A DNA stretch of 64,000 bases from Kamptonema formosum PCC 10802 (GTDB lineage Bacteria > Cyanobacteriota > Cyanobacteriia > Cyanobacteriales > Oscillatoriaceae). The notes beneath the pieces were generated by a model that worked only from the letters and a program-made list of their open reading frames with translations, was not told the origin of the DNA and made no database searches. Both the position numbers and the translations under genes were made by a program. How positions within the stretch are numbered: position 1 is the first letter of the stretch; each line of letters starts with the position of its first letter. Positions 62,564 through 64,000 of the stretch are shown here, one piece after another. The DNA lies in contig NZ_KB235950.1 in the NCBI RefSeq assembly GCF_000332335.1, positions 197,927-261,926 of the forward strand, read 5' to 3'.

Positions 62564-63304
62564 TTAACCTGCTTGCGAGTGGAGCATATAGGTTAGCTCG
62601 CTGGCCAGCCACTCCTTAAACATGCGCTCCTTAATCTCTTTATAAATATCCGGTGAGAGCTCAGCCGGAATAAACTCCTCAACCATCAGCAGGTGATACC
62701 CCAAATCTGTTTTGATGGGGCCAACGACCTGTTTGGGGGTAGCGCTAAAAATAACTGCTGCTATATCGGGCTTTAAGCTCCAGCGGTAAAGCTTTCCTTC
62801 ATACCCGCACTGCTGCCGGCGTTTTTCATCAATATCATAAAGGTGCGCCGCTTCATAAAAGCTGATTTCCTCCTCTTCTATTTGATAGAAGAGTTCTAGG
62901 GCCACCTTGTCATAGGGAACAATCAGTTGATAGAGGACTAATTGCTGAAAATCCAGCCGATTTTGGGCAAAAAACTTTTCCACTTCTTTGGCGAAGAGAG
63001 CCTCAGATAATTTTTGAGACAGCACGCGATCTCGAATGCCAGCCTCCCAGTCATCCGCTGAGATCAGCTGATCTGCAAGCCAGGCTAGTGTGTCCGCAGC
63101 TTTCTCCAACCGCTTTTCATAGCGCTGGCGGTTCGCCTCAGCTTGAATTTCTTCGGGCGTGACTGTTAAATTTCTTTCTTGAGCGGCTTTGTTAATAATT
63201 TTCTGATAGAATACAGTCAGGCAGACGTCTTTAAACTGCACGCTTTTTTTCAGAGAGCTAACAATTTCAGCAGGCTCAATAGATGCCTTTGATAAATTAA
63301 TCAT
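62564..63304 (-). CDS. PpiC/SurA-like peptidylprolyl isomerase
   Basis: The protein has 246 residues with no signal peptide. The helical N-terminal region (TPEEIQAEANRQRYEKRLEK) is SurA-like. The parvulin-like domain occupies about 135-215 (FYEAAHLYDIDEKRR, GPIKTDLGYHLLMVEEF). In cyanobacteria such proteins often neighbour peptide-export cassettes (peptidase-containing ABC transporter, HlyD). The ATP-grasp fragment next to it would fit a decayed peptide-maturation locus. Confidence 0.8.
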   Translation of the reverse strand: MINLSKASIEPAEIVSSLKKSVQFKDVCLTVFYQKIINKAAQERNLTVTPEEIQAEANRQRYEKRLEKAADTLAWLADQLISADDWEAGIRDRVLSQKLSEALFAKEVEKFFAQNRLDFQQLVLYQLIVPYDKVALELFYQIEEEEISFYEAAHLYDIDEKRRQQCGYEGKLYRWSLKPDIAAVIFSATPKQVVGPIKTDLGYHLLMVEEFIPAELSPDIYKEIKERMFKEWLASELTYMLHSQAG

Positions 63305-63518
63305 TGTTCTCGCCTGTCCCTAGAGGCTGTCCCCCCTCTATTCCGTCAAATAAGCTAATAACACGCCCACGTTAATTGGCGTTGCTGTGGCGTTGCAGCA
63401 GCAACGCAAAGAGTTGCTTTTTTATAAGCTATTGCGCATTTAATTTCTGCTATAGCAGTATGCACTTAGGTTAGAATATTAGACCTTCAGGGGGGGCGGG
63501 ACGCTTGCCCTACGTCTA

Positions 63519-63614
63519 TATAGCAGTAAGCATTTAGGAAACCTACATTCCGGCCTCCCTTGCTCCAGAGCTCCCGAAGCTTCTATTGTTCTAACCAATA
63601 TGACTGCTGCTATA
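63519..63614. mobile_element. MITE-like element (family A) abutting a transposase fragment
   Basis: The left end is TATAGCAGTAAGCATTTAGG and the right end is ACCAATATGACTGCTGCTATA. The centre ATTCCGGCCTCCC...GAGCTCCCGAAG is like the 30964 copy. A second left-type end (TATAGCAGTATGCACTTAGG) lies at about 63451. The right end touches the first codon of the transposase remnant at 63618. Confidence 0.7.
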
Positions 63615-63617
63615 ACT

Positions 63618-64000
63618 ACGGATAAAAAAACGCTCCCGTCAAATTATACTTGGTATGTGATGACGAGAATTCCCGGCCTCACTTACCTTAATGTTGGCAA
63701 TTTTTATGGGAGCCGAACTTGGATAGAATATAGGTTCAAAGAAAGCAAAAATGAACTGGGCTGGGCGGATTTTCGCCTCACTCAGTACGAGGACATTGAA
63801 AAATGGGGAAAAATAGTAGAGAGCGCTTATTTAATGGTCAGTCTTTATGCTGCCTCTAGTCAAAAAGGGTCGAGGTTTTGCCTGAATCCCCCAAGTCCTG
63901 TTCACCAAAGATTTCCTCAACATCAGCAATGGGACGAAAAAGAAGGCTGGAAAAATCTTTTGAACAATCTGCGCTTAATTCTTCTCCCTCTAGTCTGTTT
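63618..64000 (+). pseudogene. C-terminal fragment of an IS701/IS4-like DDE transposase, runs off window
   Basis: The frame is open from 63609 to the window end with no proper start. It shows the C-terminal DDE signature: YTWYVMTRIPGLTYLNVGN, FYGSRTWIEYRFKESKNELGW (with the catalytic Glu of the YREK-like RTWIEY.FK), then EKWGKIVESAYLMVSLYA and WKNLLNNLRLILLP. The N-terminal two-thirds of the gene are absent, replaced by the MITE-like element. It is an inactive remnant unless provided in trans. Confidence 0.82.

Noticed and set aside
1..64000. tRNA or rRNA genes
   Set aside because: No T-loop GGTTCGAATCC-type or rRNA core sequence was recognised by eye on either strand; a covariance-model scan would be needed to be sure.

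Overview
The window reads as chromosomal DNA of a filamentous, non-heterocystous-type cyanobacterium. The evidence is a psbA gene, phycobilin/chlorophyll pathway genes (heme oxygenase, AcsF, a BchE-like cyclase), HIP1 octamers GCGATCGC (for example 10431, 11076, 37069, 43920, 54333), many pentapeptide-repeat, CHAT and Uma2 genes, a PEP-CTERM protein, and several families of short palindromic and MITE-like repeats between genes. I cannot name the genus. No rRNA, tRNA or CRISPR array was recognised.

Region 1 (1-24.3 kb) is accessory and duplication-rich. It holds pentapeptide-repeat proteins (555, 13398, 21483, 22964), two TPR-CHAT protease-like proteins (1532, 14661), a seven-PAS histidine kinase (4633), and a Tat-type metacaspase with a small membrane protein (9126, 11533). 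A heavily decayed tandem copy of that metacaspase/membrane-protein pair lies at 12118-13215. A GH57 glucan branching enzyme (18398) and a pair of tiny His-rich paralogues (20655, 20920) also lie here.

Region 2 (24.3-26.3 kb) is a 994-bp tandem duplication. Each unit carries a Uma2 gene and the 3' end of sulP. The copies appear to have been joined at a short microhomology.

Region 3 (26-49.3 kb) is the most interesting part: a coherent sulfide / low-oxygen island. In order it carries SulP, an ETHE1-type persulfide dioxygenase, sulfide:quinone oxidoreductase, a D1' (microoxic-type) psbA, a TauE/SafE exporter and a five-gene hdrC1-B1-A-C2-B2 operon. The gene order of that operon is that of the sulfur-oxidising sHdr complex. 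A second Rieske protein follows, then acsF divergent from heme oxygenase-hemN-(bchE fused to a receiver domain), a desaturase, a ferritin-like protein, a rhodanese and a thioredoxin-reductase-like enzyme. At least six promoters in this island carry the same AT-rich inverted repeat (about ACTATA-N3-TNATAT), mostly between or on the -35 and -10 boxes. Three of them (psbA, tauE, hdr) also share an upstream GGCTGAAA-N17-TTTCAGCC element and a homologous leader. The inferred model is as follows: SQR oxidises sulfide into the quinone pool; PDO and/or sHdr take sulfane sulfur to sulfite; TauE/SulP move sulfur oxyanions; D1' and the oxygen-independent tetrapyrrole enzymes keep photosynthesis running when oxygen is scarce.

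Region 4 (49.3-64 kb) is more ordinary. It has a nonsense-inactivated retropepsin-like gene, a DUF4332 protein, a TetR regulator divergent from an active/inactive M16 peptidase pair, an outer-membrane-like protein, a metzincin-type protease, a PEP-CTERM protein, a truncated ATP-grasp-like gene, a PpiC-like rotamase, and a transposase fragment running off the end.
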